From the NCBI GenBank assembly GCA_015060405.1, contig SUYN01000001.1, positions 186,001-250,000 on the forward strand: a DNA stretch of 64,000 bases, written 5' to 3'. Position 1 is the first letter of the stretch; the number at the start of each line of letters is the position of its first letter. The translations under genes were made by a program, and so were the position numbers. Below are positions 1 through 8,380 of the stretch, piece after piece. The notes under the pieces were generated by a model. It saw only the letters and a program-made list of their open reading frames with translations. It had not been told where the DNA came from and made no database searches. Source of the DNA: Bacteroidales bacterium. Its GTDB lineage: Bacteria > Bacteroidota > Bacteroidia > Bacteroidales > UBA932.

Positions 1-339
1 GCCGCTGATCGCCAAGGACTCCTCGGCATATCTCTCCTCGTAGCAGTCATGTACCTCGCCGTTCTTGAATGTACGCGAGCCGCTATAGGATGATACCACC
101 TTGTAGCCGTACGATCCTATCATGGTGCCTTGATAAGCCTTGTAAGGCATGATCTCCCCGTCGAGGCAGATCACTCCGTCCTGCTCGGCTGTCGCTGTCT
201 TGAGGATGCAGTTGGGCGTATCGCTTCCGGTCAGCGCCACGAGGAGCTGACGGAAGGCATTCTTCACCGAGTCCTGCATGAAGTCGATGTCACCCAGATA
301 TATCGGCTGTTGGCCCGGGAATGTCAAAAGTCTATTCAT
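1..339 (-). CDS. Tail-fibre/baseplate-associated protein, 3' end cut by window
   Basis: The first 113 codons of a protein read leftward off the window edge. The start overlaps the stop of the preceding gene by 8 bp, the usual spacing in this late operon. I see no diagnostic motif in the visible part. It lies immediately after the baseplate J and tail-protein-I-like genes, where Mu-like phages keep tail-fibre or adhesin genes, so a fibre or fibre-attachment role is inferred from position only. No signal peptide or transmembrane segment is visible. Confidence 0.5.
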   Translation of the reverse strand, partial: MNRLLTFPGQQPIYLGDIDFMQDSVKNAFRQLLVALTGSDTPNCILKTATAEQDGVICLDGEIMPYKAYQGTMIGSYGYKVVSSYSGSRTFKNGEVHDCYEERYAEESLAISG

Positions 340-817
340 ATGTCATGATTTTATATGCTGTTCCTGCGTATCTGTAATATTCCACCCATTGGCGTATGGT
401 CGCCAGATTCCTCTCTGATGCAAGGCTCCGCGGGATCATCACCGCAAAGCCTCCTGCCAGCTTGTCGGGAGCTGTCGACGAGAGGTACAGTATGTCTCCT
501 TCCGACTGATAGGAGGCGTATATGTTATCGGCGACCTCTCCGTAGTAGCTGAGGTACAGGTTGTCTGTCCTGTAGTCCGTGACGTATATCGTGCCCGCCT
601 CGAATCCCAGCTTGTCGTTCAGGAACTTCTCCAGGTTGGCGGTGAGTCCGTTGCAGGCCAGCCGTCCCGTGACATCGTCCCGGTAGGCGGTGAACCTCTC
701 CTGCAGCCAGCCGATTCCCTTCAGGAAGCAGCGGAAGAAGGCATATATGTCCTTCCGCCTCAGCACGGGAGGAAGCTGCTGCATCGTGAATTTATCGACG
801 TCAAATCTCCAGTACAT
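332..817 (-). CDS. Tail protein I-like baseplate component
   Basis: 161 residues with no signal peptide. It follows the baseplate J gene, overlapping it by 17 bp, and overlaps the fibre gene by 8 bp. In Mu and P2 the gene directly after baseplate J encodes gpI/gp48, which links the baseplate wedge to the fibres, and the length fits a short form of that family. The sequence is rich in aromatic residues, as baseplate proteins often are, but I cannot point to a signature motif. The assignment rests on synteny. Confidence 0.5.
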   Translation of the reverse strand: MYWRFDVDKFTMQQLPPVLRRKDIYAFFRCFLKGIGWLQERFTAYRDDVTGRLACNGLTANLEKFLNDKLGFEAGTIYVTDYRTDNLYLSYYGEVADNIYASYQSEGDILYLSSTAPDKLAGGFAVMIPRSLASERNLATIRQWVEYYRYAGTAYKIMTYE

Positions 818-1661
818 AGCTGATGGTGTTTCCGAGGTCGGCAGATCTGAACGAGCCTCCCTTCGATTGGTAGTTGTTTCCCGATATCTCCGTGTACGTG
901 TCCGCGTCCGCCCTCTTGGCCATCACCTGTCCGAGCTGCAGGTCCACCACTCCCTCGGCAGCCTGCACGGCGTCAGTCAGTCTGGTCTTGTTGAAGGTGC
1001 CTCCGTAGGCGATACCTGCGAGGTAGGCGTTGACCGCTTCCTTCACCGGATGAACCGCAGGGTCGGCTATCAGTGAGCCGTCGGCGTTCATCAGCATAGG
1101 GTCGTACTGCACGGTCATCGAGATGGTGATGTCGTCCGGATCGGACGTGTATATGTCTGCGATTATGCCGGCCGGCTTGCGGCGTCCGACATACTCTGTG
1201 AATGCCGTTAGAACATCGTTCGAAAGGGCTGCCGGATGTCCTTCCGCATCCGCTCCCGCGACGAGGATGTATATGCCTCCTCCGAAGTCGCGGCAGGCTG
1301 CATATCTGATGATCCTCTTGGATTCGTCCACCTTCGGGTATTCGTACATGCATGTGGCCTCGTTCAGGACCAGTGCATCGCCATGCTGATATTCCAGGCA
1401 TATCCTATGGTACCATGGGATGGTACCGACCACAGCTGTGGCCACCTTCCCGTCCACCTCCTTGCGGAAGATGTCGAAGATAGACTCCAGGACATAGGCG
1501 GCAGCCGCTACGATGTCAAAGAGGATGCTCTCCACTGACACCAGGCTGAACGCCGAGTCAAAGGTGTCGGTCTCCGAAAGCCCGTACTTCTCCCTCATGA
1601 CAGGATCTGCCATGAACTGGTCAGTCATGCCTTTCTTGATTTCCTTGATCGTCCTTGCCAT
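801..1661 (-). CDS. Baseplate J-like protein
   Basis: 286 residues resembling the baseplate J family (P2 gpJ, Mu gp47), the wedge protein that forms the outer ring of a contractile-tail baseplate. The N-terminal helical segment and the mid-protein region with alternating hydrophobic strands around residues 170-190 are typical, as is the C-terminal stretch describing short beta segments. It lies between the LysM tail protein (4-bp gap) and the tail protein I-like gene. It is near the usual 290-370 residues of the family, at the short end. Confidence 0.75.
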   Translation of the reverse strand: MARTIKEIKKGMTDQFMADPVMREKYGLSETDTFDSAFSLVSVESILFDIVAAAAYVLESIFDIFRKEVDGKVATAVVGTIPWYHRICLEYQHGDALVLNEATCMYEYPKVDESKRIIRYAACRDFGGGIYILVAGADAEGHPAALSNDVLTAFTEYVGRRKPAGIIADIYTSDPDDITISMTVQYDPMLMNADGSLIADPAVHPVKEAVNAYLAGIAYGGTFNKTRLTDAVQAAEGVVDLQLGQVMAKRADADTYTEISGNNYQSKGGSFRSADLGNTISYVLEI

Positions 1662-1665
1662 CGTA

Positions 1666-1896
1666 TTATAGTTTTTCAGTGATTGCCGTGGCCGGCGTTA
1701 TATTGTTTCTTGCGACATAATCCGACATGTAGCGGTCGTGGATCCTCTCCGGACACTCCAGCACCATCCCCGGCTGAAGGTCTTCCGTAGGGCCGATTCC
1801 GTTGGCCTCCATCAGATCCGCGAGACCTCTGATGTCGCCGTACACCTGTATCGCGATGTCCGACATGGTCTGTCGCTGCTGTACTTTCACTTTCAT
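1666..1896 (-). CDS. LysM-type tail protein (tail protein X-like)
   Basis: 76 residues. The start is placed at the ATG at 1896, which overlaps the previous stop as ATGA. A longer reading frame exists upstream but would run through the end of the spanin gene. The body fits a single LysM-like repeat: a segment about repeated action on the name of an oligomer (TMSDIAIQVYGD), then a turn and a GMVLECP ending. In P2 and Mu relatives such small proteins (gpX) sit in the baseplate hub region and are thought to help peptidoglycan contact. Confidence 0.65.
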   Translation of the reverse strand: MKVKVQQRQTMSDIAIQVYGDIRGLADLMEANGIGPTEDLQPGMVLECPERIHDRYMSDYVARNNITPATAITEKL

Positions 1897-2402
1897 ATGT
1901 ATCTTAAAGCAATCTTGATGATGAGAAGAAGAAGGACCGCTGCCCCGACGGCCATCAGTGTCATCTGCCACCAGGGCAGTCCGTCCTTTTCTGTTGCCCT
2001 CATTTCTTTGTCCAGACCAAGGTCCTCTACACTTGCGGACACCGATGTGCTGTCAGTCTTTCCGGTGACATGCCCGACTTCCGAATGAATCGAGGTTGTA
2101 GTCTCCGTCACGCGGGTCTCTGACGTTACCCGCTCCTCCGAGACAATGTACTGATTGCCGGCAGTGTCCGGAGGACTCCATACTTTACGCTCAATCAGTA
2201 GGGTGTTTTCTGCCTTTATGTCCAGCATCTGCTCCAGCTGTTCGCGGACGATGCCTTCTATTTCTCTGGAGAGGTCCGTGCGGTCCTCGGTCACAGTCGT
2301 CACATCAGCCTGCATGTCCTGCGACATGATCCTTTTCTGCATGCCGCAGGATGTCAGGCCTAACAACAAAACTATGAAGATGGTTACCAGATGGTCTTTC
2401 AT
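1893..2402 (-). CDS. Candidate unimolecular spanin (lipoprotein with C-terminal membrane anchor)
   Basis: 169 residues starting at the ATG at 2402, 1 bp after the endolysin stop. The N-terminus is a lipoprotein signal: a basic start, a hydrophobic stretch and a lipobox LTSC with Cys19. The last 27 residues form a strong transmembrane segment with a short basic tail. Between them is a helical, charged region likely to span the periplasm. An outer-membrane lipid anchor plus an inner-membrane C-terminal anchor in one chain is the definition of a u-spanin such as T1 gp11, which fuses the two membranes at the last step of lysis. Its position after holin and endolysin supports this. Family-level homology was not tested. 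Confidence 0.7.
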   Translation of the reverse strand: MKDHLVTIFIVLLLGLTSCGMQKRIMSQDMQADVTTVTEDRTDLSREIEGIVREQLEQMLDIKAENTLLIERKVWSPPDTAGNQYIVSEERVTSETRVTETTTSIHSEVGHVTGKTDSTSVSASVEDLGLDKEMRATEKDGLPWWQMTLMAVGAAVLLLLIIKIALRYI

Positions 2403-2403
2403 G

Positions 2404-2919
2404 TTATCTGAGTTCTGCGAGGCGGTTGAGCCAGCCTCTGTGATACTTCCTTTGTGACTCATCCCTTTCCACTATCCGGCGGATGAAGTCTTTTCTGGCG
2501 TCGTATACGAGTGATACGAACCTTTCCGGATCTATGTTGTTCGCTGCGCTGAGCGTGAGCGGTCCGACTATGCCGTCGTCAGGGACGCAGAGGATACGCT
2601 GCGGGATGACTATTCCCCATTTTCCTGAGCACCAGGTCCAGTCGACTAGGATATCCGCAACTCTCTGCGACTTCAGCCGGTCAGCCTGCCATCGGTCCCA
2701 GTAGTGAGGCTTCAGGACCCTGTCGCGCACCTCCTCGGGAGTCAGCAGCTTGAGATCTTCGACGTCGATGTCTCCGTCTCCGTCCTTGTCGTACCCGACC
2801 GACCGCCATGTCTTCAGCGTCACGCCCATGTTGGTCGCTCCGCCCTTGTCGGAGGGATCATTGGCGAAACCGCCTTCCCACCGGAGGATAAACGGCAGCA
2901 GTCTGTCCACGTCAGCCAT
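2404..2919 (-). CDS. Endolysin, glycoside hydrolase family 108 muramidase
   Basis: 171 residues. The N-terminal segment [14 protein letters not shown] followed by TNMGVT is the family 108 signature, with Glu15 as the expected catalytic acid. A peptidoglycan-binding domain of the usual C-terminal type follows from about residue 95. An insertion at about residues 44-56 reads [12 protein letters not shown], which matches an EF-hand calcium loop. There is no signal peptide, so export depends on the adjacent holin. It overlaps the holin gene by 8 bp. Role: cleavage of the glycan backbone of peptidoglycan to release progeny phage. Confidence 0.9.
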   Translation of the reverse strand: MADVDRLLPFILRWEGGFANDPSDKGGATNMGVTLKTWRSVGYDKDGDGDIDVEDLKLLTPEEVRDRVLKPHYWDRWQADRLKSQRVADILVDWTWCSGKWGIVIPQRILCVPDDGIVGPLTLSAANNIDPERFVSLVYDARKDFIRRIVERDESQRKYHRGWLNRLAELR

Positions 2920-3406
2920 TGTCCCGGTCCTCCTTCTTCAGCGCATCAGTCACCTCGGACTCCTTCTCCTTGAACCTCTCCATGTATGGAAGCTTCTTGA
3001 TGATCTCGAAGCTAAGGACGTAATACATGAACTTGAGGGTCTTGGAATCCGGGAACAGCTTGGCGCAGTTCCTCAGTATGTTGGTGCCGTAGAAGTACAG
3101 AATCGCATACACTATCACGGTACTGCACTGTATCGCTCCCGCAAGGTTAAGCAGCTTGTCTCCGATGACGTAGACCGCCATGATGATCACGTAGAAGACC
3201 ATCGTCTCGAAGAGGCAGTGGAAGAACTTCTTCAGGTCGAAGCTCTTGCTGTCCGTCACCACATCGGCTATGATGCCGGCGATGCAGTTCAGAAGGAAGA
3301 TGATGAACACAGCGAATATCAGGTTCGCTATGGGCGCAAAGAATGCGAGGATGGCACATAAGGCCGTCACCATTGCCGACTTGAGCGGCGTAAACAGATT
3401 TTCCAT
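2912..3406 (-). CDS. Phage holin (holin family 4-type)
   Basis: 164 residues with about four hydrophobic segments (roughly residues 10-30, 32-50, 68-90 and 95-112) and a charged C-terminal tail rich in Lys, Glu and Asp. The arrangement matches the phage_holin_4 group common in Bacteroidetes and Firmicutes phages. It precedes the endolysin with an 8-bp overlap and opens the lysis cassette holin, endolysin, spanin. Role: timed permeabilisation of the inner membrane. Confidence 0.8.
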   Translation of the reverse strand: MENLFTPLKSAMVTALCAILAFFAPIANLIFAVFIIFLLNCIAGIIADVVTDSKSFDLKKFFHCLFETMVFYVIIMAVYVIGDKLLNLAGAIQCSTVIVYAILYFYGTNILRNCAKLFPDSKTLKFMYYVLSFEIIKKLPYMERFKEKESEVTDALKKEDRDNG

Positions 3407-3410
3407 ATCG

Positions 3411-3716
3411 TCAGTATTTTGAGTTGATCGTTATTCCCAAACTTCCGACAGCCACCGATTCTACTGTCTGTCCGTCCATCTCCAGCTGCTCCCTGATCTC
3501 CCTCTGGAGTCCCGTCATGTCATGGTCCAGAAGGTAGTCCATCATCCCCACACCCACGGACGGGTTGCTCTTGAGCTCGCCCTTGCCGAGGCTCAGGATC
3601 ATCGCCTGGTTCTGGTTCAGGATGTCCCCGACCACCAGGCCCGATGCGATCCTGCCGTCTTCGTCCCTCACGACCTTCACGTCGAGGTCGTATTCTGTCA
3701 TCTGTATCCCTTTCAT
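3411..3716 (-). CDS. Baseplate wedge protein, GPW/gp25 (Mu gp46)-like
   Basis: 101 residues (96 if the second ATG at 3701 is used). The central part, with NPSVGVGMMDYLLD followed by a helix of alternating charged and hydrophobic residues, resembles the small lysozyme-like gp25/gpW wedge family of contractile tails. It comes directly after the spike gene (1-bp gap), exactly where Mu has gp46. It would anchor the sheath to the baseplate. The similarity was judged by eye. Confidence 0.6.
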   Translation of the reverse strand: MKGIQMTEYDLDVKVVRDEDGRIASGLVVGDILNQNQAMILSLGKGELKSNPSVGVGMMDYLLDHDMTGLQREIREQLEMDGQTVESVAVGSLGITINSKY

Positions 3717-3717
3717 G

Positions 3718-4218
3718 TCAGTGCGTGATCTTGATGTCCTCGAAGTCGTTCCTGTCCAGCTTCGCTGCCCGGACCGTCACTTCCGGCACCAGCACGGGAG
3801 CTGTATTGGCACCTGAAGGCGTGATCACCATGCCGGGCTGCACGGTGTGCGTATGCCTGTTGAACGCATCGACAAGGGCGTTGATCTTGTCGGTGAGTTC
3901 CTGGATCTTCACCAGTCCGCCGAGATGTCCTCCGTTGACGGTGATGCTCTCCACCTCGTCGACCTGCAGCACCACCAGCTGGTTGATGTCTCCGCTGAGC
4001 GATCCCAGGGTGACGGCGCTTCCGATCTTCGGTACCGTCAGGATCTGCCTCTCCCTTCCGGTCAGTGAGGCCCTCAGCCTGATGCCTTCTATCTGTGCGT
4101 CTCCGATCTCCACGGTGCATGTGAGTCCGTCGACCGCGGTGACGATGCCCTGCGTTAGCCATATGGAGGCCGGCGTGATGCCCTTGAGGTTGCGTACGAG
4201 TCTTGCTTCCGGTGTCAT
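3718..4218 (-). CDS. Baseplate spike protein, gpV/Mu gp45-like
   Basis: 166 residues. The N-terminal half fits an OB-fold (strands around VTAVDGLTCTVEIGD). The C-terminal half is a repetitive beta region suited to a trimeric spike. The segment NRHTHTVQPG carries an HxH motif like the one that binds iron at the tip of the P2 and Mu spikes. It overlaps the hub gene by 4 bp (ATGA). Role: central membrane-piercing needle of the contractile tail. Confidence 0.75.
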   Translation of the reverse strand: MTPEARLVRNLKGITPASIWLTQGIVTAVDGLTCTVEIGDAQIEGIRLRASLTGRERQILTVPKIGSAVTLGSLSGDINQLVVLQVDEVESITVNGGHLGGLVKIQELTDKINALVDAFNRHTHTVQPGMVITPSGANTAPVLVPEVTVRAAKLDRNDFEDIKITH

Positions 4219-5168
4219 GTCAGTCTGAATCCGAGCTCTATCTCTCTCGTGCCGCCTGAGCTGCCGAACTCGGTCTTGACAGCCCGCACGTAATATCTTC
4301 CATCCTTGTAGTCATAGTCGGCGTCATGCAGCTGGGCGCAGTCGCCCGGGATGACGTGCGGCACCAGCCAGGTGGTGATGGTGCCGTCGTAGCCGTCGAA
4401 GGTGAGCCTCTTGTGCTCCGACTCTCCCCGGAGCTTCATCGACGCATCATCGGACGTGGCGCACTTGACGGTGACCTTGTCTCCTCCCGTGCTGCCGTAC
4501 TGCCTCTCCTTCACCTTCCCGTCCGGCATCACGGCCTTGACGACCACCTGCACGCGCCTCTCGTCTGCCCGCCTGTAGCTGAGGTCGCACTTCTGCACGT
4601 TGCGGGAGAAGTCATAGATGACGTCCTTGCCGAGCTTCTCTCCGGGCGCATGCACGTGAAGGGTGCTGCCCTGGATGTATATGTCGGCCCCGCTTTCCTC
4701 CTGCACCTTCTTCAGCACGTCATAGCCGGTCGCGTTGTTGACGGTGAACTTCTCATACGTCCAGCTGTAGCTGCAGTCGACGGTGTAGCCACCTCCGATG
4801 CCTGCCACGACCTGACGCAGAAGGGCTGCCAGCGAGACCGCCTTGTACTGGCGGTTCTTGAGCGCCACCCTGAACTTGAACAGGTCGTCCTCGCATTCGA
4901 GGGTGATCGTCCCGCTGTCGGTACCGACCCTCTGGACCCAGCCCCGGAACTCCTCGACCATGCCGGTCTCCTCATATCCCAGGGAGATGATCACACGGTC
5001 GCCTCTGTGGATCTTCGACTCCACGTCCAGTGCGGTGTTGTACTCGGCCGCAGGAAGGGTGATGACGGCCGTGTCGGCCAGCAGCTCCACCGACCTGCTG
5101 ATCTCGACCTTTTCGAGCATCCCGAGCCTGTACTGGCCCACCTGTATGTCATATCTCATCGTCAGCAT
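4215..5168 (-). CDS. Tail hub protein, gp27/late control gene D-like (Mu gp44)
   Basis: 317 residues matching the P2 gpD/Mu gp44/T4 gp27 hub family in length and in its four-domain feel: an N-terminal barrel, a middle segment with GYDVLKKVQEESGADIYI, and a C-terminal barrel ending in an ELGFRLT tail. The protein forms a trimeric ring joining tube to spike. Neighbours are the DUF6046 protein upstream and the spike downstream, which is the Mu order. The start is the first ATG at 5168; a second ATG lies three codons later. Confidence 0.75.
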   Translation of the reverse strand: MLTMRYDIQVGQYRLGMLEKVEISRSVELLADTAVITLPAAEYNTALDVESKIHRGDRVIISLGYEETGMVEEFRGWVQRVGTDSGTITLECEDDLFKFRVALKNRQYKAVSLAALLRQVVAGIGGGYTVDCSYSWTYEKFTVNNATGYDVLKKVQEESGADIYIQGSTLHVHAPGEKLGKDVIYDFSRNVQKCDLSYRRADERRVQVVVKAVMPDGKVKERQYGSTGGDKVTVKCATSDDASMKLRGESEHKRLTFDGYDGTITTWLVPHVIPGDCAQLHDADYDYKDGRYYVRAVKTEFGSSGGTREIELGFRLT

Positions 5169-5169
5169 G

Positions 5170-5733
5170 TCACTGTATCTTCAGGTCTTCCTGCCTTAGC
5201 AGCAGCTTGTATATGTCATCGCTCACGGCGCCTATGGTATATGCCTGGTTGTTGGGTCCGGACGTGAACGGGAAGTCAAAGCTCTCTATCACTATCCTGT
5301 CGATCGAGAAGAGTTCCAGCAGCGGGCTCATCACCTGGACCTTTGCAGCCTCGCAGAGTCTTCTGAGGGTCTTCACATCCTCGTCGGGATATCCTCCCGA
5401 CTGGTCGGTAAGGATGCCGTTGATGCTTATCTGATAGTCATCCTGCGACCATCTCTCCTTGATGGTTCCTCTGACCCTTCCCTTGGCCACCTGCTTCTTT
5501 GCGATCACGTTCTTGCCGTTCACGGTCACTATGGGCTCGTACGGCAGGAGCCACCATTCCTCTCCTTCCAGACGCATCCACAGAGGACAGTGCATCGGCA
5601 CCCCGGTGGCGTTGACCGCAGCTGTCTCAAGCTGCTGCCGATTCATCTCCGGAAGGCTGAATCCCTCGCCGTCGGCCGTCTGCACGGCAGACTGCAGGAA
5701 CTCGAAGAAAGGAGGGTACTTGTACTGTGTCAT
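5170..5733 (-). CDS. DUF6046 tail protein
   Basis: 187 residues, lacking signal or membrane segments. It sits between the tape measure (4-bp overlap) and the hub. I recognise it as the DUF6046 type found in Bacteroidetes phages at this position. In Mu the corresponding slot holds gp43, a protein with a DNA-circularisation-like N-terminus that joins the tail tube to the hub, so a tail-initiation role is likely. No catalytic motif is visible. Confidence 0.6.
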   Translation of the reverse strand: MTQYKYPPFFEFLQSAVQTADGEGFSLPEMNRQQLETAAVNATGVPMHCPLWMRLEGEEWWLLPYEPIVTVNGKNVIAKKQVAKGRVRGTIKERWSQDDYQISINGILTDQSGGYPDEDVKTLRRLCEAAKVQVMSPLLELFSIDRIVIESFDFPFTSGPNNQAYTIGAVSDDIYKLLLRQEDLKIQ

Positions 5734-7430
5734 CGCGCTGCACTGGTTGCGGCCTCAAGAGACCTGTTGATAGCCTCAAGGACCTTCCTTGAGATTGTGT
5801 TCATGTCCATGTCCTCTGCCGGGAAGACGTTGATGTCCTCCCAGAACTTCCCGATATTGAGTGTGATCGAGGTGTTCCTGGTTCCTCCCGCGGTGATCTC
5901 TCCCGCCATCTGTGTCTCCGTCGCCCCGGCTCCGGCAGCTGCTGCAGCCGGTGTGTTCTCATCCACTCCCGCAGCACCCTTCGGTTTGCCGATGGCAGCC
6001 CTTGCCGCTTCGAGGTTGTTCCTGTAGGTGTCTCCCATCCCGGTGATGAGGCCGCGGGTCGCCGTCATCGACTGCCTTCTCCTCTCGACTCCGGACAGCA
6101 GGACTCCGGCCGACTTGGCGCTCTCCCATGCTCCCGAGAAGTCACCCTTGAACAGCTTGAAGAGAGCCTCTCCGACCTTGCCCAGCCCCTGCACGAGGTT
6201 CTGGAGCCTTGCCACGAGACTGTCCTTGATGATCTTCGCGAAGCCCTTGACGGTGTCCCATACGGTCAGTATGACGGCCCGGAAGCCGGCGAACTTCTTC
6301 CAGCAGACCGCCAGGGCTGCTGTAAGGCCCACCACTCCGGCGATGATGAGTCCGATCGGGTTGGCGGTTAGCGCCGCGTTCCACAGCCACTGCGCCTTCT
6401 CCACCATCAGCAGGATGCCGTAGTGGGCCAGCTGCAGGATGTTCCATCCCTTGAGGACGCTCGTGTTGATCACCGCCACTGCCGTGTACGCCGCGAAGGC
6501 GGCCGTCAGTCCGGCCACGGCCGGAAGACAGGTCTGTATGACGCCGTAGAAGGCCGTGAACACGTTGGTGGTAGCCTGTATCGCCGGGACGATGACATTG
6601 TCAAACACGGCAGCTATGGAGTCGAACAGAGGCACCAGCACGGGGCTCAGGATGTTGTACATCTCCAGGATTGAGCGGGACACCGATCCCTTCATCCTCT
6701 CGAATGCTCCGGCCGAGGTCTCCGCCAGCTTCTCGGTCATCCGGTAATAACGCCCGCCCTCGGAGGTCGCGCGTATCAGCGCCTGTCTCACCATGTCCAT
6801 GGTGATGGTGCCGTCACTCAGCTCCTTGCTCAGGACGGCCATGCTCTTGCCGGTCATCTGAGAGATCTCGATCAGCGGGTTGTATCCCACGTTGATCAGC
6901 TGCTTCCAGTCCTGTGTCTGAAGCTTGCCGAGCGAGTTGATCTGACCGAAGACCGTCGCCAGCGTGGACAGCTTGTTCTTGTCTCCCGCGGCCACGTCTC
7001 CGAGCCTCTTGAGGTCGTCAACCACCTTCTCGACAGGTATCTGATAATTCAGCATGGCGTTGCCGGCGGCCTGGATGTCCTTGCGGTCCCAGATGGTGTC
7101 GTCTGCATAACGGTTCATCTCCGCCAGAGCCTTGGCGCCCTTCTCCTGCGAGCCTGCCAGGAGGTTGAACGATACGGCCGTCTTCTCGGCCTCCATTCCC
7201 ATCTTGGCCACAGCTGCGGTACCTGCAGCCAGAAGGACCATCGGCTGCATGAAGAACTCGGCGCCCGGCAGAGAGTCAAGGGCGAGCCTGAGCTTGCCGC
7301 CTATGGTCATGGCAAGCTTGTTGGCCGCCACGTCCGTCTGATAGATCTTCTTCTGGAGGGAGTCTACCTTGGTCGTGACAAGCTTGTCGCCCTTGGCCGC
7401 TATGTCGATGACAAACTGGAGGATGTTCAT
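5730..7430 (-). CDS. Tape measure protein
   Basis: 566 residues. The N-terminal 250 residues match the tape-measure N-terminal family: a helix-rich region with FNLLAGSQEKG, IWDRKDIQAAGNAML and LSKELSDGTITMDMVRQAL. Long hydrophobic helices follow at about residues 285-310, 330-350 and 360-395, then a basic C-terminus. It sets tail length, and at 566 residues implies a fairly short tail. Its ATG overlaps the TGA of the -1 frame of the tail chaperone, so the frameshifted chaperone is translationally coupled to it. The order tube, chaperone, tape measure is the universal tail order. Confidence 0.9.
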   Translation of the reverse strand: MNILQFVIDIAAKGDKLVTTKVDSLQKKIYQTDVAANKLAMTIGGKLRLALDSLPGAEFFMQPMVLLAAGTAAVAKMGMEAEKTAVSFNLLAGSQEKGAKALAEMNRYADDTIWDRKDIQAAGNAMLNYQIPVEKVVDDLKRLGDVAAGDKNKLSTLATVFGQINSLGKLQTQDWKQLINVGYNPLIEISQMTGKSMAVLSKELSDGTITMDMVRQALIRATSEGGRYYRMTEKLAETSAGAFERMKGSVSRSILEMYNILSPVLVPLFDSIAAVFDNVIVPAIQATTNVFTAFYGVIQTCLPAVAGLTAAFAAYTAVAVINTSVLKGWNILQLAHYGILLMVEKAQWLWNAALTANPIGLIIAGVVGLTAALAVCWKKFAGFRAVILTVWDTVKGFAKIIKDSLVARLQNLVQGLGKVGEALFKLFKGDFSGAWESAKSAGVLLSGVERRRQSMTATRGLITGMGDTYRNNLEAARAAIGKPKGAAGVDENTPAAAAAGAGATETQMAGEITAGGTRNTSITLNIGKFWEDINVFPAEDMDMNTISRKVLEAINRSLEAATSAAR

Positions 7431-7890
7431 TTTCCTGATTCTCTTTTACGGATGTCTGCTAACTGGGCTATCGTCGTAGCCCACTGCTGGTCTGACAGGT
7501 TGTCCGGGTCCATGTGCAGATAGTACCGGATCATCGTGTTGTAGTAACCGATGAAATCCGCTTCCACCGACCCGTCAGCCAGCTCTAGAGCTTTTTTATC
7601 TCACCGGTCTTGGCTTCTGAGAGCGCCTCGATGAGCGGAGACGCTCCGAGGAAGTATTCGTCCCTTTCGATGATCTCCCTGTCTCCTCCGAGCCAGCAGG
7701 AGTTCATGAGGACATCGCTGTACTTCACAGCGTCCTTCATCTGATTGCTGGCTACCGCCGCATATGACAGTTCCTGTCTTGTGGGCTTGCGGAAATATCC
7801 CCTGAAGTCATCCACCTCATAGACGATGATGTCGGTGACTCCGTGTTTCTTCTTCCATTCCTGGATCTGGTCTTTCGTTGCTTCAAACAT
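7427..7890 (-). CDS. Frameshifted tail assembly chaperone (GT-type fusion)
   Basis: Predicted product of a -1 shift at 7591-7597: 100 residues in frame 0, then 54 residues in the -1 frame, 154 in all. The extension begins ALELADGSVEADF, contains YLHMDPDNLSDQQW and ends KRESGK before a TGA that overlaps the tape-measure ATG. It reads as real protein rather than random codons. In lambda, P2 and most tailed phages, two chaperones with one N-terminus (G and GT) are made this way in a fixed ratio and coat the tape measure during tail assembly. The frame arithmetic is directly seen; translation is inferred. Confidence 0.8.
7585..7890 (-). CDS. Tail assembly chaperone, unshifted form (G-type)
   Basis: 101 residues ending with GEIKKL and a TAG four codons after the start of the slippery run. 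It is the short form of the chaperone pair encoded between the tail tube and tape measure genes. It is acidic and helical, with no membrane segments. The family diverges fast, so identification rests on position, size and the frameshift signal at its 3' end. Confidence 0.8.
   Translation of the reverse strand: MFEATKDQIQEWKKKHGVTDIIVYEVDDFRGYFRKPTRQELSYAAVASNQMKDAVKYSDVLMNSCWLGGDREIIERDEYFLGASPLIEALSEAKTGEIKKL
7591..7597 (-). other. -1 frameshift slippery heptamer A AAA AAG
   Basis: On the minus strand the codons ATA AAA AAG place the heptamer A AAA AAG in exact X XXY YYZ register with the chaperone frame. A -1 slip enters a 54-codon open frame that ends on the tape measure start. This heptamer is among the most efficient -1 sites in bacteria. 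Confidence 0.85.
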
Positions 7891-7952
7891 TGTTCTGCTG
7901 TCGTTAGAATGTCATTATAACGCCCCCGGACACCCGCCCGGAGGCGCGGATC

Positions 7953-8369
7953 TTACTTGTAGTCGCGGATGACGTCGAGCATCACCACCGGGAGCTCGAT
8001 CTCCATGAACTTGTCGTTCTGGTTGAGCCCCTTCGGCACCTCGGTGACCTCGCAGCCCTTCAGGAGGTCAGTACTGATGGAGTCGCCCTTGGAAGGGTTT
8101 CCATACGATACGACCACATTGAACTGCGCGTCAAGGATGTCACCCCCTGCCGCCTTCTCCAGAGCCTCAAGCTCGCTCTGAAGGAGCCTGATGCTGCCGG
8201 CGTAGCTCTTGTTGCCACGCTGGATGGAGTGAGGCTTGTTGCCCTTGCCGTAAAGAGCCTCCTTCTCCTGAGAAGAAGTGTACGAGACGCCTCGCATGCC
8301 CGTCACCATCCGGCCGGCCACGACGACGCTGGTGTCAGACCATTCGTATTCTCTTGTATTGAACTGCAT
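7953..8369 (-). CDS. Tail tube protein
   Basis: 138 residues, directly after the sheath gene, as in Mu (gpM) and P2 (FII). The beta-rich composition, with GMRGVSYTSSQEKEALYG early and an LPVVMLDV ending, fits the tube fold. It polymerises into the inner tube around the tape measure. A 62-bp gap follows before the chaperone gene; it contains an imperfect GC-rich hairpin (7921-7946) without a T-tract. Confidence 0.75.
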   Translation of the reverse strand: MQFNTREYEWSDTSVVVAGRMVTGMRGVSYTSSQEKEALYGKGNKPHSIQRGNKSYAGSIRLLQSELEALEKAAGGDILDAQFNVVVSYGNPSKGDSISTDLLKGCEVTEVPKGLNQNDKFMEIELPVVMLDVIRDYK

Positions 8370-8380
8370 GTCGCTCCTCC

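Noticed and set aside
4326..5267. Long open frame of 313 codons on the plus strand
   Set aside because: It lies opposite the hub and DUF6046 genes, in GC-rich antisense frames, and has low-complexity His/Leu/Val content with no motif.
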